A DNA stretch of 64,000 nt, from positions 3,295,001 through 3,359,000 of the forward strand of contig NC_080058.1 in assembly GCF_026212465.1 (NCBI RefSeq), read 5' to 3'. A model generated the notes under the pieces. The model ran no database searches. It was not told where the DNA came from and worked only from the letters and a program-made list of their open reading frames with translations. The position numbers and the translations under genes were made by a program. This DNA is from Amaranthus tricolor (taxonomy: Eukaryota; Streptophyta; Magnoliopsida; Caryophyllales; Amaranthaceae). How positions within the stretch are numbered: the stretch's first letter is position 1; each line of letters starts with the position of its first letter. Shown in pieces: positions 1-9,253 of the stretch.

Positions 1-1172
1 TATAGTTATTAGCATTTGGGTCATTGTATAAATTATATACTCCTTACCCAAAAGTTGCATTAAATAGCCTTTTCCAATCTTACATTTAGACAACTTTCAT
101 CCAAGTAAAAAATAAGACATTGTTCTCAATTTGATTGGTTAAACAAATATTATATTATAAGCTAAAACTAAAGGATCATAATTTTTTTGACTTTATGGAA
201 AAGATCATAAATAAATCTCAAAATAAAATTTGTTTCAGTTTTGTCCCTACTCTTGTAGAGTTTCATATGCACTTTCCAAACTTGACTTTCTACAAACCCC
301 ATAAAGAAGGCAAGGTCATTCACTAAAGAGCTAATCAAACTTTTCTTTTTCCATTACCTCAATAGTCAATATCCTATCCATCCGTTAAGTTGTTGATATA
401 AAAATCAGTAATGAAAATGATTTGTAATTTAAATTTTAGTGAAATGTATCTGTTATTTTTAAGGTAATAACATTTTAGTCATAAGTAAAGTCTTTTTATT
501 TATAATATTTGCCACCTAATATCACCTTTTTAAATAATAATGTGTTGAATTGTTCACACTATCTACCACCTAATGCCACCTTTTTAAATAATAATGTGTT
601 GAAATGATTTTTGCGAAAAAATGAGATGATTGAAAAACAAATATAACTTTTACAATTTTCAGGATATCTTCATATCAAAATTATACTAAGTTTTCATTTC
701 CATTACCAACATTTAATACTGACTACCAAGTGGACCGTGAGTGGCTCAAGCTGAGTTTGAATTCACATATACACAACCTTACACGTGTAAGTGATAACAA
801 AAAGATTATTCCCGTTTAAACTTTGAAAGCTAGCAAACATCATCACAACCTCATGAATAAGAAGCTCACATAAATTGATGAGTTATTTTAATATAGCCCG
901 TTATAATTAAAAATTAAAGAAGTATAAAGCTTTAGTCTCATCTGGATAAAGACATTGATTAAACATATCATATGAAATCAACTTCAGGACTAATTATCTG
1001 AATCAAATTCAACTAATTGAAAAGTACTGTTTGGTAGTGGTTCAGACAATGGAGTCATGTTTTAAAGTCTTTGAATCTCACTGGTAGATTTAATCAAAAA
1101 CACTAAGTTGACTGAGCAAGAGGGTTTGAATGATTCAACATTGCTTTTCAAGAAGATATGAAGGTTTGGACT
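1..1172. other. Intergenic, AT-rich, no gene seen
   Basis: I see no convincing coding region. The stretch contains a short tandem duplication (described separately). At about 750-970 it has a segment resembling 5470-5690 (shared words around 'aataagaag', 'cattataat' and 'tctcatctggataaag'). That is either a dispersed SINE-like repeat or part of the ancestral kinase duplication unit. Confidence 0.5.
512..604. repeat. Two-copy 54-bp tandem repeat
   Basis: A block beginning 'ccacctaat' and ending 'aatgtgttgaa' occurs at about 512-550 and again at about 566-604. The period is 54 bp, with two substitutions seen over about 38 bp. Confidence 0.8.
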
Positions 1173-1441
1173 TGTCAAGGAACCAACTCAACCTAAAGCT
1201 TAAACTGATGGTTGAGACTTTAAAATATGTTATGTATTCTAACACGTCCCCTCACACGATAGTAATGGTCTAGAAATATGGATGCACATAGGCGCTGAAT
1301 ATTCTACTTTAATGAGGGGTGGTTGAGATTCGAATCCGTGACCTCTTGTCATGCTGGCTTCTGATACCATGTTAAGGAACCAAATCAACCAAAAGCTTAA
1401 GCTCATGGTTAAGGCCCTATGATATGTTATATATTTTAATA
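1173..1441 (-). mobile_element. TRIM (miniature LTR retrotransposon), minus orientation
   Basis: Read on the minus strand, the order is LTR (1441-1370), primer-binding site complementary to initiator tRNA-Met (1369-1356, 'tggtatcagaagcc'), about 100 bp of internal sequence, a purine-rich tract (1255-1245, 'gtgaggggacg') and a second LTR (1244-1173). Each LTR is about 72 bp and follows the family pattern TGTTAGAG...TTGACA. The flanks 'ggact' (1168-1172) and 'ggacc' (1442-1446) look like a 5-bp target-site duplication with one change. There is no coding capacity, as expected for TRIMs. The element ends about 100 bp before the start codon of the first receptor kinase. Confidence 0.85.
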
Positions 1442-1482
1442 GGACCATGTACCATTACCTTGATCTTCCCTGTACACCAAAA

Positions 1483-1496
1483 TTTATATATATAAC
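1483..1496 (+). promoter_or_regulatory. TATA-like element before first LecRK
   Basis: 'ttatatatataacc' lies about 45-55 bp upstream of the ATG at 1540 and just downstream of the TRIM. If used, transcription would begin near 1515, which favours the ATG at 1540 over the in-frame ATGs at 1447 and 1507. This is inferred from motif and position only. Confidence 0.4.
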
Positions 1497-1539
1497 CCTT
1501 AAGGCTATGTCATCTACACAAAATCCAAGTAACTTCACA

Positions 1540-3990
1540 ATGGCCTGGCCACTTTCTTATACCCTTTCTTTATTAGTGATAATAATACTACAAGCATCAC
1601 CAATTACTACCCAAAAAACTGCCAATATATCAGTAGGAGAATCTCTTACAGCCACCATTAATGGTTCTCCATGGCTTTCACCTTCTAAAGATTTTGCCTT
1701 TGGCTTTACGAAATATCCGAACAAAACCAATCTCTTCTTGCTTGCCATCTGGTATGCCAAAATTCCCGACACTGTAGTTTGGTATGCAAATGATGGTAAT
1801 CCAGTTCTTGAAAAATCATCAGTAAAGATCACTGCTGATGAAGGCCTAGTTCTTAATGACCCTAAAGGAACCAGCTTATGGAACACTTCTCTTGGACTAA
1901 GTGATGGAGATGGTGTAACCTATGGTTACTTGAATGATTTCGGAAATTTTGTCCTTATAATAAGTAGCAATAATGATCCAGTTTGGCAGAGTTTTGACAA
2001 TCCTACAGACACTTTGTTGCCCACTCAGTTTCTGAAAATGAATCAGGAAATCGACTCTCGACTATCAGAAACTGACTACACAAAAGGGAGGTTTCAGTTA
2101 CGTTTGATCCCAGATGGAAACCTGGTCCTTAATACAAGAGACTTAACAAGCGGTTTTACCTATGGTGCTTATTATACAACTGGGACTAATAGCGAGAATT
2201 CAGGGCAACAAGTGGTCTACAATGAGTCGGGGTATATGTATATATTGTTGAAGGATGGTTCAAACTATGATCTGTTACCTCAAAATAAGATGCGCCCAGC
2301 AAAAGATTATTACCAGAGAGCAACTTTGAGCTTTGATGGGGTTTTAACTTGGTATTCTATTCCAAAAACAACGGTAAGTGACGGTTGGTCGATATTGCAG
2401 GCAAAACCTGATAACATATGTATGACACAAGGATCACCCGGGCCAGATATAGGAAGTGGGATTTGTGGGTTTAATAGCATTTGCAGCCTTGGTGATGATA
2501 GAAGGCCGACATGTACGTGCCCACAAGGTTACTCACTCCTTGATCCTGACGATATATACGGGAGCTGTAAACCTGATTTCAAGCTAGATAATTGTGAAGG
2601 AAGTACAGAGAGTGTCAAGAAGGGCGACTACAAGTTAGTACGCCTTCCAACTACTGATTGGCCGTTTAATGATTATGAAAGACTTAATCCTTCTACCAAA
2701 GAAGATTGTTTCAGTTCGTGTCTTAATGATTGTTTCTGTGCTGCTGCCATATTCCAAATCCAGGATATTCCTGGTTGTTGGAAGAAGAAAGCACCACTGT
2801 CCAATGGAAGAAAAGACAACACTGTACTTGTGACTACTTGGATAAAGATTGGGACTGTTAACAATTCTGATGGCCCATTGAATACCATTCCAACTGGAAA
2901 AAATAAGGTAAATTCTTTAACTAAGGCTATAATCAGTGGCTCTGTATCTGTGAATTTACTTCTTTTAGTAGCCATTGGTTTCGGAATTTTCTTCATCTAT
3001 CCTAAGAAGAAACTGAAAGTTTTGAATGATGCCAAACGGAGATCAATAAAGGAGTACAGTAATGTGTATTGTTTTAGCTACCAAGAGCTCATTCAGGCAA
3101 CAAATGGGTTCAAGGACGAGTTGGGAAGAGGATCGTTTGGGATAGTTTACAAAGGCATCATCAATGGATCAGGAAGTCCCCCAATATACGTTGCTGTGAA
3201 GAAGTTGCATCGGATATCAGGTGATACTGACAAGGAATTCGAAACTGAGGTTAATGTGATTGGACGAACACATCATAAGAATCTAGTACAACTAGTCGGA
3301 TTTTGCAAGGAGAATGAGCAGAGATTGTTAGTCTATGAATATATGGGCAATGGTAGCTTAGCAGATTACCTTTTCGGTGATTTGAAGCCAAGCTGGATAG
3401 AACGAGTTCAAATTTCTCAGGGGATAGCAAAGGGACTCTTGTATCTACACGAGGAGTGTAGCACACAGATCATCCACTGTGATATTAAGCCTCAGAATAT
3501 CCTTTTAGACCAATATCAGAATGCTCATATTTCTGATTTCGGGTTAGCAAAGCTTTTGATCCTGAATCAAACCCATACAAACACAGGTATTAGAGGGACG
3601 AAAGGGTATGTTGCCCCGGAATGGTTTAGGAACAAACCAGTCACAGTTAAGGTAGATGTTTACAGCTTCGGGGTTATGTTGTTGGAGATCATAAGTTGTC
3701 GAAAAAGTGTGTGCATGGAACTCATAGAAGAAGAAGGTGCAATCTTGACTGATTGGGCCTTTGATTGCTACCAGTCTAACAGACTAGATTCGCTTGTGGA
3801 TGATGACATAGAGGCACTCAATGATATAAGACAATTGAAGAGGCTAGTAACGGTTGCCCTTTGGTGCATCCAAGAAGAACCAAGTCTTCGACCAACAATG
3901 CGCACAGTCACTCAGGTGTTAGAAGGTGTTACTAAAGTGTCTGATAACCCCCCTTGTCCAACCTCATTTTGTATTACAACTCAGTACTAG
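1540..3990 (+). CDS. G-type lectin S-receptor-like Ser/Thr kinase (LecRK), copy 1
   Basis: A single-exon, 816-residue plasma-membrane receptor kinase. A signal peptide (about residues 1-25) is followed by a bulb-type mannose-binding lectin domain (about 30-155, with the family motif WQSFDNPTDTLL near 149). Next come an EGF-like cysteine segment (about 308-345), a PAN-like cysteine segment (about 388-425), a membrane helix (about 464-487) and a kinase domain. The kinase shows GRGSFG (529), the VAVKK lysine (554), HCDIKPQN (aspartate 648), DFG (666) and an APEW activation-segment end. HCD in place of HRD makes it a non-RD kinase, and the catalytic residues are otherwise present. The start was chosen because the signal peptide begins at 1540 and a TATA-like box lies at 1483; in-frame ATGs at 1447 and 1507 would put a non-secretory leader in front. 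It belongs to the LECRK/RLK1 group; the ligand is unknown. It is the first of three tandem copies. Confidence 0.95.
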   Translation: MAWPLSYTLSLLVIIILQASPITTQKTANISVGESLTATINGSPWLSPSKDFAFGFTKYPNKTNLFLLAIWYAKIPDTVVWYANDGNPVLEKSSVKITADEGLVLNDPKGTSLWNTSLGLSDGDGVTYGYLNDFGNFVLIISSNNDPVWQSFDNPTDTLLPTQFLKMNQEIDSRLSETDYTKGRFQLRLIPDGNLVLNTRDLTSGFTYGAYYTTGTNSENSGQQVVYNESGYMYILLKDGSNYDLLPQNKMRPAKDYYQRATLSFDGVLTWYSIPKTTVSDGWSILQAKPDNICMTQGSPGPDIGSGICGFNSICSLGDDRRPTCTCPQGYSLLDPDDIYGSCKPDFKLDNCEGSTESVKKGDYKLVRLPTTDWPFNDYERLNPSTKEDCFSSCLNDCFCAAAIFQIQDIPGCWKKKAPLSNGRKDNTVLVTTWIKIGTVNNSDGPLNTIPTGKNKVNSLTKAIISGSVSVNLLLLVAIGFGIFFIYPKKKLKVLNDAKRRSIKEYSNVYCFSYQELIQATNGFKDELGRGSFGIVYKGIINGSGSPPIYVAVKKLHRISGDTDKEFETEVNVIGRTHHKNLVQLVGFCKENEQRLLVYEYMGNGSLADYLFGDLKPSWIERVQISQGIAKGLLYLHEECSTQIIHCDIKPQNILLDQYQNAHISDFGLAKLLILNQTHTNTGIRGTKGYVAPEWFRNKPVTVKVDVYSFGVMLLEIISCRKSVCMELIEEEGAILTDWAFDCYQSNRLDSLVDDDIEALNDIRQLKRLVTVALWCIQEEPSLRPTMRTVTQVLEGVTKVSDNPPCPTSFCITTQY

Positions 3991-4832
3991 GATTGCTAAA
4001 GTATGCATTTCTTTTGAGCTAATACTTAATAGCTGAATTATTGTTAATAGTTTTTCCTAAGATTTAAGCGTATTAGCCTATAAATTACAGATGATACTTG
4101 TATATTATTGAGTTATTCTATAAAATTCCAGAAAAAGTTATTTCAAGCGTGAACAACAGGGCAAGAAACAAAGACGCGGCCAGAACATTATGTGCGGCAC
4201 GCATAGAACTCCGCGGCAAGACCTGATTCTCGAAGGAGTTTATTTTAGTAACGAACGAAAATATAATTTCAAATCTTAAGAATCCCCAAATCAGCAAGAA
4301 GGGAAGTCCGGTCATTTATTCAAGCATTAACATCAAATGTAGTCTTGCAAAATACTATTAATTGATTGACTATCTAACAAACACAAGTTACTTGTCCGAG
4401 TTTTTCTTTGTACTTCTTTTCCACCACAAAGGGTACTATTTGAGAAGGGAAAACTACGATCATGAAAAAATTACTCACCCATGAATAAGAAGCTCGAGCA
4501 AAACCAGCATGAAATTTCCTCCAAGGAGATGTAGTTTCCTCTTCCATCTTCCTATCGGCAAAATTTGCAAAAATGAAGTTTAGATTGTAATTGCAGTGAC
4601 GCAGTTATCGTAAGGCCAGATATTAGGTGAAGGGATGACACGTTTCTTAAAATTGGGATGAAATACACTTTTTATACACATATAGGATGCATATAATATC
4701 AGTTCGATAGATTTGAAAACAAAACTTATATAATAAAAACGTCAATGAATTATATAAATTTTTTAACTATTATTATTATTATTATTATTTGATACCAATA
4801 ACCAAATGAATCATTGGACATACTTTCTACCG
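3991..4832. other. Intergenic, no gene seen
   Basis: 3' flank of LecRK copy 1. It contains a short (ATT)n run near 4766-4788 and no supported coding region. Confidence 0.5.
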
Positions 4833-4915
4833 TTTTCAAAGTTGAAAGAAAGTATCAAACTTACTGTTGTAGCTAAGGACCAAACAATATTTGAATACTT
4901 CGTTATAATTCCTGT

Positions 4916-5196
4916 ATGAAAGTTGAAAGTTGAAACACAGCAGTTTCTCACAAAATGGTCTGGTCTGTCTTGTATCCACTCCTTCTTAACATTTATATTT
5001 TATACTCGTATATTTGTCACCTATTATTTCCCAAAAACCAACAATTTGTACACCAGACTGCTCTTTATATTTCCCAAATCTTCGACCAACAATGCAAACA
5101 GTCACACAGATCCTAGGAGTTGGCAAGTTGCGGAAGTGTCTGGAAACTTCCCTTTGGCCTTGCCCAACTCCATTTTCTATAACTACCAAATATTAA
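4916..5196 (+). pseudogene. LecRK pseudogene: 5' and 3' ends joined by internal deletion
   Basis: From about 4833 to 5050 the sequence follows the 5' flank and signal-peptide region of LecRK copy 2 (shared 'cagtttctca', 'acctatta' and 'cccaaaaa'). From about 5080 it follows the last 120 bp of that coding region, translating as LRPTMQTVTQIL...PCPTPFSITTKY. The homology continues into the 3' flank ('gcattttgtttgcagaac', then 'tcagttaaacaagc'). About 2.2 kb is missing, including lectin, EGF, PAN and transmembrane segments and nearly all of the kinase. The ATG homologous to copy 2 is at 4916, but a small duplication ('gttgaaa') breaks the frame right after it. No functional product is expected. 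Confidence 0.85.
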
Positions 5197-5940
5197 GCCT
5201 ACAGTTAGTTAACCGGTTAGTTTGTTGCATTTTGTTTGCAGAACGTCAGTTAAACAAGCAAAGAAATATTCAGATTCTATCTTTAACAAACAATCAATAA
5301 TAAGTTTAGTTTTCTAGTGTAATAATCATAGCCTCATAGGTGCCATGAATTATATAATCTTAACAGGGATTTGTAAGGTTATATTGCTAGGGAATATCAG
5401 TATCTATTGATGTGTCTTAACAGCAACATTTCACTGCTCCAATGCCATTAATTGGCTTCCACCTATGAAAAAATTTAGGGATCAGATATACGCAACCTTC
5501 TTTGTTTACACTTGTTAGTGACAATAAAGAGGTTGTTTTCGATTGACTCTTGGCAGTAAACACTATTTACAACTTCACATAAATAAGAAGTACACATGAT
5601 TTAGCGAGACATTTTACTATAATCCATTATAATCCAAAACCAAAGAATTATAAATTTTAGCCCTATCTAAATAAGGGACGTTATTAATAATGTGTCTTAG
5701 ACAGTCCCAAAAATATAGAAAAACATGGCACTAAATAACTTGATTTAAGGAATCCTAGTTCTGATGCAGTTATTGTACTAACTTTGAAACCAAATCGCGA
5801 TGAACAGCAGCAAAAAATGGGGACATTCAACTACTGCAACAATTGCAGTCCCTGTTTCTACCCTGTTCCTTCATAGCTCTTGATTATTCTCCATCTTATA
5901 CACCTTTACGATACCAACTTTTGGTTTTAATTAAGGAATT
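5197..5940. repeat. Duplicated 3' flank of the LecRK unit
   Basis: This flank is homologous in patches to 11693-12085 downstream of LecRK copy 2. Examples are 'atatcagtat', the 'gataccaact' neighbourhood, 'ctgcaaaaaac'-like words, and 'tctccatctta' followed by 'ttttggttt'. The tandem duplication unit therefore extended well beyond the coding region. The part at 5470-5690 also resembles 750-970. Confidence 0.65.
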
Positions 5941-6192
5941 TTTCATGCAATTTACCTAGAAAAACTACTTGATTGGATTTGTGATTATATTTGTTCTACT
6001 CTAAAAAAATTTTTTCTTCCACAATTCAACCTCAACCAGTACCAGTTTAAAAGGTGGTACATGATGGTAATGAAAAATTGTGAAGAAAAATGTGTTTAAC
6101 GATGAGAGCTTCATGATCATGGAAATGACATTACAAATTGAAAGAAAAGGTAATTAATCTTACTCAAGGATCACTAAATTAAGGTTTAAGCG

Positions 6193-6884
6193 TGTGTTTG
6201 TATTGTGTCAAGTATAGGAACCAAATATGCATGTACGTGATGAATGACAATAATAAAGAAAATAATCAAGATAAAGATTTTAAGATGGTTCACCAAACAT
6301 GGGCTACATCCACCATCTAGCCTAGGATTATATTAATGTGTTTAAAGGAGAAAATACAAATTTGAAGGAATTACAATGGAGGTTAATGTAAGGGAAGAAA
6401 GGAGCTAATATGGGTGTAATTTACATACGCAAGAGGTAATGCTTTAAGATGAGACTTTTGGCACACAAAATAACCTTGTATACAAGGGTTATTTATAGAG
6501 GGGCATTAGGTAAAGAGGGGGACAGCAGCTGGAGCAACAAATCAGCAAGCAGCAGCCTTGACAGAATCCACAGAAGGTTCGCTCGACCTGGTCTTGGTCG
6601 AGCCATGGTCGAGCTGCAGGTCGAGCCACACTGCAGGCTGGTTCTGACCACCTTTTTCTTGCTTGACTTTCCTTTTCCATGCTTCCCACGGTCTCTCATG
6701 CTCATTGCCTTAGTCCTAGGATTGCTTTCATCCTCTTCCAACCTTCACATGTCAAGATTTACTCCATACAAATCAATCACATGTGACTCTTTGTCCTCTT
6801 CTAGTCTTCACTAACTAGAATAATTAATTACCTTAATCATGTTTTGATTACTTGGTAACACAAGTCACCAATAATCCTAACACA
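6193..6884 (-). mobile_element. Probable solo LTR (minus orientation)
   Basis: On the minus strand it begins 'TGTGTTAGGATTATTGG' and ends '...caatacaaacaca', so it has TG...CA-type ends. It carries a promoter-like 'ctataaataa' near 6486-6500 in the same orientation and a 'ttaagatggttcacc' block near 6280 that is common in plant LTRs. No internal retroviral coding sequence or second LTR adjoins it. I found no clear target-site duplication, so the exact ends are uncertain. Weak open frames inside are not considered genes. Confidence 0.5.
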
Positions 6885-6894
6885 AATTTTATGA

Positions 6895-7160
6895 AAATTA
6901 ATACAAAAACTCATTCTCATTATCACAATTTAATACTAATAAACAAACGCCCATGAGTATCTGACATGGATTTTTAGAGCATTGAGATAGAAAGCAAACA
7001 TCAATGCATAGAATGGTTTTTAGAACTATCATATTCCCTTCTAACTCGCTATATACTAGATATCCACAAAGAAGAAGCAAAAAGTCATACATAAAACAAA
7101 AAGATTCACCCTTGTTATGTCGCATAGAACTATAAGTCCCATAAGACTATAATTACATCA
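6895..7160. repeat. Dispersed repeat, uninterrupted copy
   Basis: The same sequence ('gagcattgagatagaaagc', then 'catcaatgcata', 'gaatggttttt', 'cctttctaact'-like words and 'aaagattcaccc') occurs at 17775-17802 plus 19562-19800, where a 1.76-kb retroelement composite splits it. This copy therefore shows the empty-site arrangement. Function unknown. It may be part of the LecRK duplication unit, since both copies lie downstream of a LecRK. Confidence 0.7.
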
Positions 7161-7608
7161 TGATGTACATAAGTGAAAACTGTTACTCAAACTCATCAAT
7201 TTATATAAAGTGTATGTGTCTTCAACACTTCAACATAAAATTTTGAACATGTAACTGTCAAAAAAGCATGAAGATACCAAAATGTAGCTGGGATATTAAT
7301 TGCAACTTGCAAATGAAGGATTTTTTCAAATAAAAAATATAGAATGTTCAAACGTTGTAGATGTTCCAATCATATAATTTCTAAAAATGGCTTTTTAGGA
7401 CTCCAAAGGCAGTTCCTCTTCACCACATTATTATTTTAATGCCAAATCGGAAGAAAAAGAATGGGGTGTTGAGAAGTTATACCATGAATTTTTCAAAATA
7501 AAAAACACAAGAAAACATATTACTACCATATATCACAATTTACCTGACATTTTGTAAATGCTTTGTATAATGTATAGTTGTATACCACAGTTGCCAGTTG
7601 GGAAACTC

Positions 7609-7665
7609 TAGAAACCAACTGAAACACAAACTTAAGCTGATGGTTAAGACCCTAGTATATGTTAC
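7609..7665 (-). mobile_element. Decayed TRIM LTR remnant
   Basis: The words 'gaaaccaact', 'aacttaagctgatggttaa' and 'gaccctagtatatgtta' match the minus-strand LTR of the TRIM family. The PBS and partner LTR are not recognisable. Confidence 0.5.
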
Positions 7666-7847
7666 ACCTCATCCCTCCTGATGTATCACATTTAGTTAGG
7701 CACATGCCAATAAACTTATTCAAGCTTTAATATCATTCTAAAAAGTTGATATAAATAATTTTTAAATCAAGAAGAATCAAAAAAGAGCTCACTTACTATG
7801 TTTAGATTATTAATAAAATATAAATTAAAAGCTCGGGACAGAGGGAG

Positions 7848-8282
7848 TATATATAGAAAATTTGAAATACATAAAGAGAAAAAATAAAAAAAATTAACAA
7901 AATAAACTAAATTTTAAACTTATTCCAAAAGTAAGCGTGAAATTCTTGAACTTGAGGTTTGGGGAACATGTCAAAACAGACAAAATAGTTGTTCGCACTT
8001 ACTAACTGCGAACAGCTATTTTGTCTGTTTTGACCTGTTCGCAGTTAGTAACTGCGAACAGCATGCTGCACAAAAACAAGTCAAAATAGTTGTTCGCAGT
8101 TACTAACTGCGAACAACTATTTTGTCTTTTTTGACCTGTTAGGAGTTACTAACTGCAAACAGCCGCAAACCTCAGATTTAAAAATATCACACTTACTTTT
8201 GAAATAAGTTTAAAACTTAATTTATTTTGTTAATTTTTTAATATTTTTTCTCTTATATATTTCAAATTTTCGTATATATATA
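7848..8282. repeat. Foldback MITE with nested palindromes, copy A
   Basis: The terminal inverted repeats are about 95-100 bp: 7848 starts 'tatatatagaaaatttgaaa' and the right end at 8282 mirrors it. The centre carries several copies of a short palindrome built on 'GTTCGCAGTTA'/'TAACTGCGAAC', separated by 'caaaatagttgt'-like words. No coding capacity. A second family member lies at 63356-63745. The RNA would fold into a long hairpin. Confidence 0.85.
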
Positions 8283-9253
8283 AGGATCCCTCATAAGTTA
8301 TGAGATTTTCCAAACATAACTTTCGTAGCATACAAAGTATCCAATTGCACAGCACAAATGTTCATTTTTACCCCGCCCTTGAACCTACCTATATAATTTC
8401 ATGCCTAGTCGATAACAGTAGAAGATGACTAGTTCAAAACTTAAAGCAAAAGAAAGTACTAATAATTAATAATTAGTCAAAATCTCATATTGCACTTCAG
8501 GTACTCTATTTGTCCTTTGGTACTGAAAGTGACATTTCCACTCAAAATATGTCGCTTTCAGCAATGAATTCAAAGGAATGTAGGATTATATGAGATCATT
8601 CACAAGGAATAAAATGAGATTTTTATGCTGCATAACAACCGCTTAAACATTTTAAGCTTATCGAACCCCAAAACTCTATTGCATATTCTATGATATAAGA
8701 TCATGGAGTAATCATCATTATAAGTTGTTATTCTGACATATTAGCCATTCTTATTTTTTTAAAGTGTATTAGATTCTAAAAGATATAGTATATGCTCTAA
8801 TTAAGACTTGAAAATGATAAAACGATTTTTTCAAGTTAACAGTTCACATTGTGTCCTCGAAACGAGTCGTAACACCTCGAGACATCGGATGCGCAACATT
8901 GTGACAGTAACAACTATCGAGATGACATCCACAACTTTTTTATGATCATTCAACTCAATTCAAAAGTAAACGAATAATCTATTTAGTTGACAAATGACTG
9001 AGGAATACTAAAATTAAAAATCACATAACACAAACAAAGATAATTTTAAGAATTCAAACTATTTAAATATGAATATGACAGTATAGGTCCAAAATAACTT
9101 CTATATTGTAGCATTGTATGACTATACTATCAGTTAATTGGTTTTCTTTAAAGTATAAACTTAAGAATGATTCAAGCAAGGCTTTCAGAAACAAAGTGTT
9201 GAGGCATTTATTCCTTAATTTTCAAAGCTGAAAGAACATCTCAAAATCCCTTT
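8283..9253. other. Intergenic, upstream region of LecRK copy 2
   Basis: No gene seen. The last 90 bp ('ttttcaaagctgaaagaac' and following) is shared with the pseudogene's upstream flank at 4833, marking the conserved proximal promoter/5' UTR of this duplicate pair. Confidence 0.5.

Noticed and set aside
750..970. SINE call for the segment shared with 5470-5690
   Set aside because: A box B-like word is present but boxes and tail are too degraded, and both copies lie beside LecRK units, so tandem duplication explains them equally well.
6449..6814. 121-codon open frame
   Set aside because: Lies inside a probable solo LTR, across its TATA region, with no recognisable domain.
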